64,000 bases of DNA from positions 62,001-126,000 of the forward strand of contig NZ_JANFQF010000011.1 in the NCBI RefSeq assembly GCF_024438035.1, given 5' to 3'. The notes beneath the pieces are model-generated. The model was not told the origin of the DNA and made no database searches. It saw nothing but the letters and a program-made list of their open reading frames with translations. Below are positions 37,242 through 47,093 of this stretch, piece after piece (position 1 is the first letter of the stretch; the number at the start of each line of letters is the position of its first letter). Position numbers and translations under genes: made by a program. The DNA is from Rhodococcus tibetensis (lineage in GTDB: Bacteria > Actinomycetota > Actinomycetes > Mycobacteriales > Mycobacteriaceae).

Positions 37242-38237
37242 ATGTATGCGATCACGATCGATCAGCCGGGTGGTCCGGAAGTCATGCGATGGGCGGAGCA
37301 GCCCGATCCCGAACTGCTACCCGGCCACGTTCTCATCGATGTGGCGGCCACTGCCGTCAACCGCGCAGACTTGACCCAACGTCAGGGGTTCTATCCGCCG
37401 CCGCCCGGTGCCAGCGACATCCTCGGACTCGAATGTTCCGGAATCGTCGCCGAACTCGGCGAAGGCGTCTCGGAGTGGTCCGTTGGCGATCACGTGTGCG
37501 CGCTCCTCGCCGGTGGTGGTTACGCAGAACGTGTGGTCGTTCCCGCAACCCAGCTGCTGCCGGTACCGAAGGGGGTCGATCTCCTCGTCGCCGCGTCCCT
37601 ACCCGAGGTTGCGTGCACGGTGTGGTCGAACGTGGTGATGCGCGCCGGGTTGTCGCGGGGTGACGTCCTGCTCGTTCACGGCGGTGGCGGCGGTATCGGC
37701 ACCCATGCCATCCAGGTGGGTGTCGCGTTGGGTGCACGGGTGGCCGTCACGGCGGGCTCGCAGGAAAAACTGGAACGCTGCCGAGAGCTGGGCGCCGACA
37801 TCCTCGTCAATTACCGCGAAGCCGACTTCGCCGAAGAAGTGAAGAAGGCGACGGACGGCCATGGCGCCGATGTGATTCTCGACAACATGGGTGGCTCCTA
37901 CCTCGGCCGCAACATCGACGCGCTGGCATCGGACGGACGGCTCGTCATCATCGGCTTCCAGGGTGGACGCAAAGGTGAGCTCGACCTCACCCGACTGTTC
38001 GCGAAGCGGGGCAACATCACTGCAACGGGGCTGCGCGGCCGTCCCGAGAACGGGCGCGAGAGCAAGGCGGAGATCGTCGCCGACGTCCGCAAACGCCTGT
38101 GGCCACTGATCACCGAAGGCGCGGTACAACCTGTCGTGGCGGCCGAACTGCCGATTACCGAAGCGCCCCGCGGCCACGAACTGCTCGACTCTCCGGAGAC
38201 TGTCGGCAAAGTGATTCTCACCATTCCGCGTCGCTGA
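37242..38237 (+). CDS. NAD(P)H:quinone oxidoreductase (zinc-free MDR family)
   Basis: A 331-residue protein from ATG 37242 (MYAITIDQPGGPEVMRWAEQ). It is a PIG3/QOR-type medium-chain dehydrogenase: ILGLECSGIVAELGEGVSEW, the NADPH-binding LLVHGGGGGIGTHAIQVG, and NYREADFAEEV. No catalytic zinc Cys/His set is present. It probably reduces quinones or enones one or two electrons at a time. It converges on the class-V aminotransferase gene, an arrangement also known in mycobacteria. Confidence 0.9.
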   Translation: MYAITIDQPGGPEVMRWAEQPDPELLPGHVLIDVAATAVNRADLTQRQGFYPPPPGASDILGLECSGIVAELGEGVSEWSVGDHVCALLAGGGYAERVVVPATQLLPVPKGVDLLVAASLPEVACTVWSNVVMRAGLSRGDVLLVHGGGGGIGTHAIQVGVALGARVAVTAGSQEKLERCRELGADILVNYREADFAEEVKKATDGHGADVILDNMGGSYLGRNIDALASDGRLVIIGFQGGRKGELDLTRLFAKRGNITATGLRGRPENGRESKAEIVADVRKRLWPLITEGAVQPVVAAELPITEAPRGHELLDSPETVGKVILTIPRR

Positions 38238-38279
38238 GGTCGCGGCAGAGAGCAGGTCGGGCGAGGGGCAGGGCGTATG

Positions 38280-39482
38280 TCACCCCAGTGCAGCGAGTTC
38301 GCCGACGAGCTGGTCGATCTCGTAGCGGGTGGTGTAGGGGGCGAGACCGATGGTGACTGCGCCGCCTTCGTCGTTGACGCCGAGTGCGTCGAGGAGGCGG
38401 GACCCACCGTGGACGCCGCTGACTGTGGCGATGCGTTTGTCGGCCAGGTGTGACGCCACTTTGTCGGCGGAGACTCCGGCGACGGTGAAGCTGAGGGTGG
38501 GGACCCGGCTGGGTGACCGGCCGATGACCATGATCTGCGGGAGTCTCTTGAGGGACGCCATGAGGTGGTCGAAGAGACTGTCCTGGTAGTTCTGCAACGA
38601 GCTGATGGACGTTTCGAGCTTTTGGCGGCGCGACCCGCTGGCGGATTCGTCCAGGCCGGCGAGGAAGTCGATGGACGTGGTGAGTCCGGCGAGCAGGGCG
38701 AACTGGTGTCCCCCGACCTCGAGCCGTTCGACGCCGCGCGCGTAGGGGTTGAGCGATACCGCAGGGATACGGTCGAGGAGCGTGGGGTCGCGGAAGACGA
38801 GGGCGCCGACCTGCGGGCCACCCCAGGAGGTGGCTCCGACGGCGACGACGTCGGCTCCGAGTTCGTTGATGTCGACGTGGGCGTAGGGGGCGGCGCCGAT
38901 GGCGTCGACAACCATGAGGCCACCCACCTCGTGAACGCGGTCGGCGGCGACACGGACGTCGGGCGCGGAGCCGACGATCGGGGATGCCGCGGTGAGGGCG
39001 ACGAGTCGGGTGGTGGTGGTGATGAGGTCCTGGAACTGCCAGCTGGGGAGTTCGCAGGTCTCGATTTCGACCTCGGCCCACCGGACCTGCGCGCCATAAC
39101 GGCTTGCGACGCGGAGCCAGGGCGCCACGTTCGCTTCTTCGTCGAGACGGGAGAGAACCAGCCCTGTTCCGAGTCCGAGCCGCGTGCTCAGCGACTCGGC
39201 CAGCCAGGCGAGGAGGACGGCGCGGTCGGGGCCGAGCACGACCCCGGCAGGGTCACCCCCGACGAGGTCGGCGACGGCTGCGCGGGCGGCGTCGAGCACT
39301 GCAGCGCTGCGCCGGCTGGATACGTGACGGCCGGTCGACGAGGACGCGGACGCGCGGAAAGCTGTGGAAACGGTGCGCGACACGGCGTCCGGAATCTGCA
39401 TGCCGGCCTGTGGATCGAGGTGGATCCAACCGTCGCCGAGTGACGGGATCAGTCCCCGTACGCGGGCAACGTCGTAAGCCAT
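38280..39482 (-). CDS. Cysteine desulfurase-like class V aminotransferase, Lys-less
   Basis: A 400-residue protein from ATG 39482 ([20 protein letters not shown]). Class-V aminotransferase fold: [50 protein letters not shown]. Where the PLP lysine should follow, the sequence reads [18 protein letters not shown], with Trp and no Lys. Mycobacterial relatives (Rv3778c type, from memory) have the same feature. It may be a non-catalytic or differently working member. It lies next to the quinone oxidoreductase and divergent from bpa. Confidence 0.82.
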   Translation of the reverse strand: MAYDVARVRGLIPSLGDGWIHLDPQAGMQIPDAVSRTVSTAFRASASSSTGRHVSSRRSAAVLDAARAAVADLVGGDPAGVVLGPDRAVLLAWLAESLSTRLGLGTGLVLSRLDEEANVAPWLRVASRYGAQVRWAEVEIETCELPSWQFQDLITTTTRLVALTAASPIVGSAPDVRVAADRVHEVGGLMVVDAIGAAPYAHVDINELGADVVAVGATSWGGPQVGALVFRDPTLLDRIPAVSLNPYARGVERLEVGGHQFALLAGLTTSIDFLAGLDESASGSRRQKLETSISSLQNYQDSLFDHLMASLKRLPQIMVIGRSPSRVPTLSFTVAGVSADKVASHLADKRIATVSGVHGGSRLLDALGVNDEGGAVTIGLAPYTTRYEIDQLVGELAALG

Positions 39483-39615
39483 GCCCGACACTCTAAGACC
39501 CTGAGTCAATACGGTCGAAGTCAGCCGCCTGTTGTTGTGGTGTGCAACAAACCGTGTGTGTGGAGAAATCGGACGCACCCGCGCATGCCCGAGCGCGAAC
39601 AGACAAGATGGAGTC

Positions 39616-40197
39616 ATGACGAACTCGGAGAATGAACACGTCCTCGTGATCGGCCCCGACGGTCAGCCGGTGGCCATACCCGTCGAAGAGGCCGCGAAGC
39701 GATCCGCCGACGGCGAAGCCGGCGCCGACGACAACGCGAAATCCGAATCGGTAGCCGACATGGTCGAGCAGCCCGCCAAGGTCATGCGGATCGGGACGAT
39801 GATCAAGCAGCTCCTGGAGGAGGTACGGGCCGCCCCTCTCGACGACGCCAGCCGGACGCGGCTGAAGGACATCCACAAGTCGTCGATCAGCGAGCTCGAG
39901 CAGGGGCTGGCCCCGGAGTTGCGGGACGAGCTCGAGCGTCTCACTTTGCCCTTCACCGACGACACCGTCCCGTCGGATGCGGAGCTCCGCATCGCGCAGG
40001 CGCAGCTGGTCGGCTGGCTGGAAGGCTTGTTCCACGGCATCCAGACAGCGCTGTTCGCCCAGCAGATGGCGGCGCGCTCGCAGCTGGAGATAATGCGTCA
40101 GGGCGCACTCCCGCCGGGCATCAGTATCGGCAACCCGCACCCCCCGCAGAACCACGGTGAGGGACCGCAGTCGAGCGGTACCGGCCAGTACCTGTAG
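39616..40197 (+). CDS. bpa: Bacterial proteasome activator (Bpa/PafE)
   Basis: A 193-residue protein from ATG 39616 ([20 protein letters not shown]). The helical core ([60 protein letters not shown]) and the C-terminal GQYL match Bpa/PafE, the ATP-independent ring activator that docks this motif into 20S proteasome pockets and opens the gate. It feeds unfolded proteins to the proteasome independently of Pup. It stands beside envelope-export genes, as in mycobacteria. Confidence 0.92.
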   Translation: MTNSENEHVLVIGPDGQPVAIPVEEAAKRSADGEAGADDNAKSESVADMVEQPAKVMRIGTMIKQLLEEVRAAPLDDASRTRLKDIHKSSISELEQGLAPELRDELERLTLPFTDDTVPSDAELRIAQAQLVGWLEGLFHGIQTALFAQQMAARSQLEIMRQGALPPGISIGNPHPPQNHGEGPQSSGTGQYL

Positions 40198-40239
40198 CAA
40201 CGGGCGGCACAGCGTGGAAGTCGACTCCCGGTAGGCTCG

Positions 40240-41118
40240 GTGCCCGTGTCAGCATCCGCTATCGAATCCGAGGCCGCAGGCGGCCCGCTCCCGGCGTCCG
40301 ACTCGCAGACTTTCCGTCGTGCGTTCAAGGACCTCAGGGACGGCTTCGCTCAGCGCGAGCTGTGGCTGAGCCTCGGCTGGCAGGACATCAAGCAGCGGTA
40401 CCGCCGGTCGGTGATCGGTCCGTTCTGGATCACGATCGCCACCGGAGTACAGGCTGCGGCCATCGGAATCCTGTACGCCGCGCTCCTCGAGATTCCGCTG
40501 CCGGAGTTCCTGCCGTACGTCACGGTGGGCCTGATCGTCTGGAATCTGATCAGCGCCAGCATCCTCGAGGGCTCCGAGGTCTTCATCGCGAATGAGGGCC
40601 TGATCAAGCAGTTGCCGTCGGCGTTGAGTGTGCACGTGTATCGGCTGGTGTGGCGACAGCTGCTGCTGTTCGTCCACAACCTGTTGATCTACGTGATCAT
40701 GCTGGTGGCGTTCGGGGTGTGGCGCGACCTGACGTGGACGTCGCTGGCCGCGATCCCGGCGCTGGGACTGATCGTCCTGAACGCGGCGTGGGTGTCGATC
40801 ATGTTCGGCATTTTCTCCACTCGTTACCGGGACATCGCGCCGATTCTCTCCAGCCTGACGCTGTTGCTGTTCGTGCTGACCCCGATCATGTGGACCACCC
40901 AAAGCCTCGAGGCGCAGGGTGGTCAGGCCGCCGAGCGGGTCAAGCTCGCCGAACTGAACCCGTTGTTCCACTATCTCGACATCGTCCGGGCGCCGATGAT
41001 CGGTCAGGACCAGCAGGCCTATCACTGGTACATCGTCTTGGCCATCACCGTCGTGGGGTGGACTGCCGCCATCCTCGCGCTTCGCAAGTACCGGGCCCGC
41101 GTGCCCTACTGGGTTTAG
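40240..41118 (+). CDS. wzm: ABC exporter permease (Wzm-type, galactan export)
   Basis: A 292-residue polytopic protein; start GTG 40240 (alternative GTG 40246). The ABC-2 family entry motif is visible: LWLSLGWQDIKQRYRRSVIG and FWITIATGVQAAAIGIL, followed by about six TM segments (FLPYVTVGLIVWNLISAS, LLIYVIMLVAFGV, ILSSLTLLLFVLTPIM, VLAITVVGWTAAILAL). With the ATPase encoded 11 bp downstream it should flip lipid-linked galactan across the membrane for arabinogalactan assembly. Confidence 0.9.
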   Translation: MPVSASAIESEAAGGPLPASDSQTFRRAFKDLRDGFAQRELWLSLGWQDIKQRYRRSVIGPFWITIATGVQAAAIGILYAALLEIPLPEFLPYVTVGLIVWNLISASILEGSEVFIANEGLIKQLPSALSVHVYRLVWRQLLLFVHNLLIYVIMLVAFGVWRDLTWTSLAAIPALGLIVLNAAWVSIMFGIFSTRYRDIAPILSSLTLLLFVLTPIMWTTQSLEAQGGQAAERVKLAELNPLFHYLDIVRAPMIGQDQQAYHWYIVLAITVVGWTAAILALRKYRARVPYWV

Positions 41119-41129
41119 GGGTTCCCGCA

Positions 41130-42035
41130 ATGACAGAACATGTGAGTATCGAGACGCGGGACGCCTGCGTCGACTTCCCGATCTTCGACGCCAAGTCGCG
41201 ATCGTTGAAGAAGGCGTTCCTCGGTAAGGCCGGCGGTTCCATCGGCCGCAACAGTTCCGACGTGGTGGTGGTCGAGGCTCTGCGCGACATCACGTTGTCG
41301 CTGAAGGAGGGCGACCGGATCGGGCTGGTCGGCCACAACGGCGCCGGCAAGTCGACGTTGCTGCGACTGCTGTCGGGCATCTACGAGCCGACGCGCGGCA
41401 GTGCCAGCATCCGCGGCCGCGTGGCCCCGGTCTTCGACCTCGGTGTCGGTATGGACCCCGAGATCTCCGGATATGAGAACATCATCATCCGCGGATTGTT
41501 CCTCGGTCAGACCCGTAAGCAGATGCTCGCGAAGATGGACGAGATCGCCGAGTTCACGGAGCTGGGCGAGTACCTGTCGATGCCGCTGCGCACCTACTCC
41601 ACCGGCATGCGGGTGCGTGTCGCGATGGGAGTGGTGACCAGCATCGACCCCGAGATCCTTCTGCTCGACGAGGGTATCGGCGCTGTCGACGCGGAGTTCA
41701 TGAAGAAGGCCCGGGTGCGGTTGCAGGCGCTGGTCGAACGCTCCGGAATTCTGGTGTTCGCCAGCCACTCCAACGAGTTCCTCGCGCAGCTCTGCGACAC
41801 CGCGATGTGGATCGACCACGGCCGCATTCGCCAGCAGGGCAGCATCGAGGACGTCGTCCGGGCGTACGAAGGGGACGACGCGGCCGATCACGTCCGGCAC
41901 GTCATCTACGAGTTGGAACGGGAGAAGTCCGGATTGGCTACTCCCCCGCGTTCGCACGAACGGGACGCCCGTAGCGACAGATCGAACGAACGTCCCGTTC
42001 GTACAGCCGCGGAAGCCGAGGCGGAGTCCGCGTGA
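41130..42035 (+). CDS. wzt: ABC exporter ATPase (Wzt-type, galactan export)
   Basis: A 301-residue ATPase from ATG 41130 (MTEHVSIETRDACVDFPIFD). Walker A GHNGAGKST, Q/D-loop region VFDLGVGMDPEISGYENI, signature YSTGMRVRVAMG, Walker B ILLLDEGIGAVD and switch His in FASHSNEF. The GxxMDPEISGYEN element is typical of polysaccharide exporters. The C-terminal tail is charged and lacks a carbohydrate-binding domain. Its last four bases overlap glfT1. Confidence 0.92.
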   Translation: MTEHVSIETRDACVDFPIFDAKSRSLKKAFLGKAGGSIGRNSSDVVVVEALRDITLSLKEGDRIGLVGHNGAGKSTLLRLLSGIYEPTRGSASIRGRVAPVFDLGVGMDPEISGYENIIIRGLFLGQTRKQMLAKMDEIAEFTELGEYLSMPLRTYSTGMRVRVAMGVVTSIDPEILLLDEGIGAVDAEFMKKARVRLQALVERSGILVFASHSNEFLAQLCDTAMWIDHGRIRQQGSIEDVVRAYEGDDAADHVRHVIYELEREKSGLATPPRSHERDARSDRSNERPVRTAAEAEAESA

Positions 42036-42943
42036 GCGTTCCCGACGAGCGGATCATCGGCGTCGTCGTCACCCACAAGCGCCGGGAACTGCTCGCGCAG
42101 TCGCTGAAGGTCCTGGCCTCGCAGACGCGGCCACTGGATCATCTGGTGGTCGTCGACAATGCCGCCGAGGACGACGTGCGTGAGCTCGTCGAATCGTCGG
42201 GGATTCCCACCAGCTACCTCGGGTCGCAGCACAACCTGGGCGGGGCGGGCGGCTTCGCACTCGGGATCCTCTACGCGTTGTCGCTGGGCGCCGACTGGGT
42301 GTGGCTCGCCGACGACGACGGCCGACCCGAGGGAGACAAGGTTCTCGGAACGCTGCTCGACTGCGCGAACCGGCACGGGCTGGCCGAGGTGTCGCCCGTG
42401 GTGTGCGACATCGACGACCCCGACCGCCTGGCATTTCCGCTGCGTCGCGGGGTGGAGTGGCGGCGGCTTCGTTCGGAGCTGTTCGAGGACGGCGACGACT
42501 CCGCCGATCTGCTCCCGGGCATCGCCTCCCTGTTCAACGGCGCACTGTTCCGTGCGTCCACGATCGACGCGGTCGGTGTCCCGGATCTGCGCCTGTTCGT
42601 TCGCGGTGACGAGGTGGAGGTGCATCGCCGACTGGTGCGGTCCGGTCTGCCCTTCGGAACGTGCCTGCAGACGGCGTACGTGCACCCGAACGGCGCGGAG
42701 GAGTTCAAGCCGATCCTCGGGGGCCGGATGCACACCCAGTACCCGGACAACGAGGTCAAGCGCTACTTCACCTATAGAAATCGCGGCTACCTGCTGTCCC
42801 AACCGGGAATGCGGAAGCTGATTCCGCAGGAATGGGTGCGGTTCGGGTGGTACTTCCTCGTCACCCGGCGTGACGTGCAGGGACTCCGCGAATGGATGCG
42901 ACTGCGGAAGCTGGGACGCCGGGAGCGTTTCGAGCGACCGTAA
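42032..42943 (+). CDS. glfT1: Galactofuranosyltransferase GlfT1
   Basis: A 303-residue GT2-family enzyme from GTG 42032 (overlap GTGA). Donor-binding start IIGVVVTHKRRELLAQSLKV, the metal-binding DDD in WLADDDGRP, and RGDEVEVHRRLVRSGLP. It adds the first galactofuranose residues to the decaprenyl-linked rhamnose-GlcNAc linker. It is coupled with the galactan exporter, so synthesis initiation and export are encoded together. Confidence 0.9.
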   Translation: MSVPDERIIGVVVTHKRRELLAQSLKVLASQTRPLDHLVVVDNAAEDDVRELVESSGIPTSYLGSQHNLGGAGGFALGILYALSLGADWVWLADDDGRPEGDKVLGTLLDCANRHGLAEVSPVVCDIDDPDRLAFPLRRGVEWRRLRSELFEDGDDSADLLPGIASLFNGALFRASTIDAVGVPDLRLFVRGDEVEVHRRLVRSGLPFGTCLQTAYVHPNGAEEFKPILGGRMHTQYPDNEVKRYFTYRNRGYLLSQPGMRKLIPQEWVRFGWYFLVTRRDVQGLREWMRLRKLGRRERFERP

Positions 42944-42978
42944 ATCAGTTGCCTCACATTCGGTCGGGTGGGATTCTT

Positions 42979-43080
42979 ATGTCCGAACGGTTCCGGAAAG
43001 TGTCGCGAAGGAGTGAATGTCCGATGATTGTCTCGTCGGTCGACGCCACGTGCGTCCACACTCCCCTCTCCTTCGCCTGA
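42979..43080 (+). CDS. Possible 33-aa ORF upstream of rsgA
   Basis: ATG 42979 opens MSERFRKVSRRSECPMIVSS + VDATCVHTPLSFA, in the 194-bp gap before rsgA. It contains Cys-rich VDATCVHTP. It might be a leader peptide; no other support. Confidence 0.25.
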   Translation: MSERFRKVSRRSECPMIVSSVDATCVHTPLSFA

Positions 43081-43137
43081 CCGAACCTTCGATCGTGGTC
43101 CGGTCGGCACTTCACCGACCCGAGGATTCCACTCATC

Positions 43138-44187
43138 ATGTTCAACCCTGCACAATTTCTGCCTGGACAACTCCTGGCTTACGGATGGAATGACACCCTT
43201 CCCTTCGACCATTACGTGACCGAGGGTTCCGAACCCGGGCGCGTGATCCGCGTCGACCGCGGACGTTGCGACGTCGCAACATCTTCGGACATCGTCCGTG
43301 CCGAGAACGGCGAGCATGCGCTCTGCACCGGTGACTGGATCACCGTCCGCACGAGCAGTGACCCGATCGCTGTCGCTGCACTGCTCCCGCGGCGCACCGC
43401 CATTGTCCGGTCCGCCGCCTCGGGCAGATCCGACGGCCACGTTCTCGCCGCGAACGTCGACACGGTGGTGATCGCCTCCGCTCTCGATACCGATGTCGAT
43501 CTCGGGCGCATCGAACGACTGTTGGCATTGGCCTGGGAGAGCGGCGCTACGCCGGTGGTCGCGCTCACGAAAGCAGATGCTGCCGAGGATGTTTCCACCG
43601 CGGTCGCTGCCGTGACCGCTGTGTCGCCCGGTTCGGTGGTAGTTGCGGTGAGCGCCGAGACCGGCGACGGCGTCGACACCCTGGCCGCGATGATCGAGGG
43701 CACCGTCGCCTTGATCGGCCCATCCGGTGCGGGCAAGTCGACGCTCGCCAACGCATTGCTCGGCGCGGATCTGCTGGCCACGGGCCGTGTTCGCGAAGGT
43801 GATCACAAAGGCAGGCACACCACGTCGCACCGGGAACTGCTGCCACTCCCGCAGGGCGGCGCCCTCATCGATACGCCGGGCCTGCGCGGCGTGGGCATGT
43901 GGGACGCGGCGGACGGCATCGACATGACGTTCCCGGAGATCGACGACCGGGCGGCGCAGTGCCGGTTCCGGGACTGCTCACACGAGACGGAACCGGGCTG
44001 TGCGGTGCTGGCCGCTGTCGAGCGCGGCGACCTTCCCGAACGAAGACTTGCCAGCTACCGCAAGCTGATTCGCGAGAACGGCTGGATCGCGTCGCGGTCC
44101 GATGCCCGGCTCCGCGCAGAGCGGGAACGGGAGTGGAAGATCATCGCCCGCGGACATCGCCAGATGTACCGAACGCGCGGTCACTGA
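43138..44187 (+). CDS. rsgA: Ribosome small subunit GTPase RsgA
   Basis: A 349-residue circularly permuted GTPase. Order G4-G1-G3: VVALTKADAAED, then IGPSGAGKSTLANALLG, then IDTPGLRGVGMW; OB-fold N-terminal region (CTGDWITVRTSSDPIAVAAL) and a C-terminal zinc motif CRFRDCSHETEPGCAV. RsgA checks 30S subunit maturation and releases assembly factors. Ordinary member. Confidence 0.93.
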   Translation: MFNPAQFLPGQLLAYGWNDTLPFDHYVTEGSEPGRVIRVDRGRCDVATSSDIVRAENGEHALCTGDWITVRTSSDPIAVAALLPRRTAIVRSAASGRSDGHVLAANVDTVVIASALDTDVDLGRIERLLALAWESGATPVVALTKADAAEDVSTAVAAVTAVSPGSVVVAVSAETGDGVDTLAAMIEGTVALIGPSGAGKSTLANALLGADLLATGRVREGDHKGRHTTSHRELLPLPQGGALIDTPGLRGVGMWDAADGIDMTFPEIDDRAAQCRFRDCSHETEPGCAVLAAVERGDLPERRLASYRKLIRENGWIASRSDARLRAEREREWKIIARGHRQMYRTRGH

Positions 44188-44250
44188 CACCTCGCCAACT
44201 CGCATCCCGGTTCGGCCCTGAGCCGGGATGCGACCTGGCAGCATGGATAC

Positions 44251-45123
44251 ATGTTCGAGGGATTTCGGCGGAAGGCCAGACTCAAGCTGCAGCGCGCCGT
44301 GTACGAGGTGGTGGCCGAATCAGATCGGCGTTCTCGCGAACTCCACGAGAATCAGCACGATCAGACTCTCGCCGAGTTGTCCGCGACCAATCAGGAACTC
44401 TCGCGCGTCCTGTCGGAACTGTCGGATGCGCGGATGGAAGTTTCCGACGTTCAGCAACGACTCGGCGAACTGGAACAGCAGGTGCGCCGCGACATCACTC
44501 AGGCCCTCGATGTCGGAGCCACCAACCAATCGGCGACGTTCGTGCTCGAGCACATGCCGAAAGCTCCCGTGTTCTGGAATCCCCACGACACCCTGCGCTA
44601 CGGACTGTCCCAGGTGGAGCTTGCGGGGATGGCACTCGAGTTCGGAGTCGCGTCGGGAACCACCCTGCGGATCATCGTCGAGCAGCTCAAGGATGCCCAG
44701 CACGAGGTTTTCGGTTTCGACGTGTTCTCAGGGTTGCCGCAGACGTGGCGCACCGGCTTCCCCGCGGGAGAGTTCGCCCAGGAGAAGATGCCTCAGGTGC
44801 CCGGCGCCCAGCTGATCCCCGGACTCTTCGAGGACACGCTGACCGATTTCCTCGACAAGCACCCGGAGCCTGTGGCATTCGTGCACCTCGACGCCGACCT
44901 CTATTCGTCGACCAAGACGGTGCTGGATCGGATCGGCTCACGACTGGTCGCCGGAACGGTGATCGTCTTCGACGAGTTCTTCAACTATCCCGGCTGGCAG
45001 GAACACGAATACCGCGCGTGGAAGGAATTCGTCGACCGGACGGGAATCGGTTTCGAGTACCTGGGTTACACCGCCAACCACGAGCAGGTGGTCGTGCGGA
45101 TCACCGAACCGACGTCACGATGA
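44251..45123 (+). CDS. TylF-like SAM methyltransferase with coiled coil
   Basis: A 290-residue protein from ATG 44251. Residues 25-90 form a coiled coil (ESDRRSRELHENQHDQTLAE, SDVQQRLGELEQQVRRDI). The methyltransferase domain has LEFGVASGTTLRIIVEQL (SAM site), FGFDVFSGLPQTW and the metal-binding AFVHLDADLYSSTKTVLD. TylF-type enzymes O-methylate sugars. It converges on glfT2 with a 9-base overlap. A role in envelope polysaccharide or glycolipid methylation is inferred from context. Confidence 0.82.
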   Translation: MFEGFRRKARLKLQRAVYEVVAESDRRSRELHENQHDQTLAELSATNQELSRVLSELSDARMEVSDVQQRLGELEQQVRRDITQALDVGATNQSATFVLEHMPKAPVFWNPHDTLRYGLSQVELAGMALEFGVASGTTLRIIVEQLKDAQHEVFGFDVFSGLPQTWRTGFPAGEFAQEKMPQVPGAQLIPGLFEDTLTDFLDKHPEPVAFVHLDADLYSSTKTVLDRIGSRLVAGTVIVFDEFFNYPGWQEHEYRAWKEFVDRTGIGFEYLGYTANHEQVVVRITEPTSR

Positions 45124-46992
45124 GGATTCGTTCATCTGCTCGTAGAGGCGGGTCCAGTTCTCGCGGCTGGTGAGAGTCGGCATCCCGGCACGGAACGCCT
45201 CCGCGACGGCGGGTGCTTCCACCCGGAACCGTTTCATCACTCCGGCGAGGCGGCCACCCATCTCGGCGGCGAGCTGCTTGTCGTACTTGCGTTCGCGCAC
45301 ACCGGCTTGCGACGCGTCCGTGACATACACGTGGTCGAAGCGTCCTACATGCCACCACCGCGCGTCCTCGTAGGAGATTGCGACGGGCCCGCGCTCGAGG
45401 CGTCCGCGAAGATGGCCGGCCACCCGCTTGGCGAGCACGAGGTCTTCCCAGCCGGCCTTCGGCGGCGGATCTGCTCGACGGAACTTCACCCCCGTCGGCA
45501 GCTCGGACACCGGCTTGGCGACGGTCTCGGGGAACCGTCTGCGCTCCTGGTTGATCATGGCGAGAGCCGCCTGCCCACCATCGGCGAGGGCGTCCGGACC
45601 TTCGAGGAATCCTTCGATGGCACGCAGTTGCGTGTGCGCGAGACCGTACTGCAGGCCCACGATCGAATGACTGATTTCCCGGCTGAGCTGCTTGGCCAGG
45701 GACGTCGGTGCGAATCCGGGGTCGAGGGCCGCTGTGATCAGGCCGTTGCGGGTGCTGAAGTAGTGCGCGAAGCCGTCGACATCCTTCCAGTAGAAGTCGG
45801 CGTGCCACACCCCGGTGGACGGCAGGGTGATCGTCGGGATGCCCGCCCGCCCGGCCCTCAGGCTGTATTCGACGTCGTCCCACTGGAAGAAGACGGGCAA
45901 CGGCATGCCGATCTGCCGGACCACTTCGGCCGGGATCAGGCACGACCACCAGCCGTTGTATTCGGCATCAATTCTTCGCTCGGGCAGTTTCTTCAGGACG
46001 TTGGCGTTGCGGACCCCGAACTTGTCGGTGGGTAGTCCACGCTGCAGCGTTGTGAGATCGGCGCGTTCGCCGGACGCCAGCAGATAGTTGGGGTTGTACA
46101 GGAACAGCATCTGGGCGCCGATCAACGCCGGCTCGGTGGTCATGTTCGCGAAGGCGCTGAGGCGCAACACGCTCTCCGGCTCACACAGAACGTCGTCATC
46201 CATCAGCAGGACATCGGCATGCGGGCCTGCGGCGGACGCCTCGTAGAGCCCTCGGCTGAATCCGCCGGCGCCCCCGAGGTTGGCCTGGCGCAGGTAGTGC
46301 AGTCGGTCGCCGAACTTGTGCGCGACCTGCTGGAACAGTTCGCGAGACTCCACCGGATCGGTGCCCTGGTCGACGACGTACACCGCGTCGAGGGAAGACG
46401 ACACCCGCTCGTCGGACGCGAGAGCAGCGACGGTGTTGGCGCAGTCGTCGGCCCGGTTGAAGGTACAGATCGCGATGGCCACCGGTCGGACGGTCTCGGG
46501 TGAGGCCACCGTCCACTCGATGTCGGCGACGGTGACGCCGCCCTCGAGCGCATCGAACTGCAGCCACAGCGCGCCGCCGTCGGCGAACTTGTCGAGTTTC
46601 GCGGTGAGGGTGACCGTGCCGGAGCCGGTGATCACCTCGGCGGCGATGATCCGGCGGTGTCCGCCGATGTCGGAGGCCAGCAGCTGCGCCCGGCAGTGGT
46701 CCGCGGCGTCGATCCGCGCTGTGGCGGTGACCTCGGTAGCACTCGTCCACCGCTGCCAGTAGCTGGCCGGGAACCGACCGAAGAAGGTGTTGGTGTGGAC
46801 GGTGGCACCGGAATGCAGATGCAATGCGAATCGTGTGCGGGTGGACCCGCCGCGCTTGACCACCGCGTACAAGTCGTCGTTGACGATCGGTGAGGTGCCC
46901 GTGAACGGTCCTCGCTGCGCGACGAGCCGATCGGACACCGCCCGGTGCTCGGTCAGCTCGACGTCGGAAACGGAGGCGTTCGCTGTATCCAC
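45115..46992 (-). CDS. glfT2: Bifunctional galactofuranosyltransferase GlfT2
   Basis: A 625-residue protein from GTG 46992 (close to the 637 aa I recall for the M. tuberculosis enzyme). An N-terminal beta-barrel (TRTRFALHLHSGATVHTNTF) precedes the GT-A domain (AIAICTFNRADDCANTVAAL), the DDD at 265-267 (LLMDDDVL), WDDVEYSLRAGRAGIPT and the later catalytic-region WHADFYWKD. GlfT2 polymerises galactan with alternating beta-1,5 and beta-1,6 bonds. Open sequence continues upstream in frame to 47736 but is antisense to the regulator and was rejected. Confidence 0.94.
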   Translation of the reverse strand: MDTANASVSDVELTEHRAVSDRLVAQRGPFTGTSPIVNDDLYAVVKRGGSTRTRFALHLHSGATVHTNTFFGRFPASYWQRWTSATEVTATARIDAADHCRAQLLASDIGGHRRIIAAEVITGSGTVTLTAKLDKFADGGALWLQFDALEGGVTVADIEWTVASPETVRPVAIAICTFNRADDCANTVAALASDERVSSSLDAVYVVDQGTDPVESRELFQQVAHKFGDRLHYLRQANLGGAGGFSRGLYEASAAGPHADVLLMDDDVLCEPESVLRLSAFANMTTEPALIGAQMLFLYNPNYLLASGERADLTTLQRGLPTDKFGVRNANVLKKLPERRIDAEYNGWWSCLIPAEVVRQIGMPLPVFFQWDDVEYSLRAGRAGIPTITLPSTGVWHADFYWKDVDGFAHYFSTRNGLITAALDPGFAPTSLAKQLSREISHSIVGLQYGLAHTQLRAIEGFLEGPDALADGGQAALAMINQERRRFPETVAKPVSELPTGVKFRRADPPPKAGWEDLVLAKRVAGHLRGRLERGPVAISYEDARWWHVGRFDHVYVTDASQAGVRERKYDKQLAAEMGGRLAGVMKRFRVEAPAVAEAFRAGMPTLTSRENWTRLYEQMNESSS

Positions 46993-47093
46993 ATGCGCAG
47001 GGTATCGCGATCGTGACCGCCGCCGCGGCTCAGCCTGCCCTCCGGGCAGGGAACCTCTACCGGCCGGGGTGATGCTTTCCGGTCGTGTCGCTG

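Noticed and set aside
37898-39097. 399-residue minus frame opposite the oxidoreductase and within the aminotransferase
   Set aside because: Ser/Pro/Arg-rich out-of-frame reading; both true genes are well supported.
42944-43137. Riboswitch before rsgA
   Set aside because: No recognised riboswitch core could be found; only a weak 33-aa ORF is visible.
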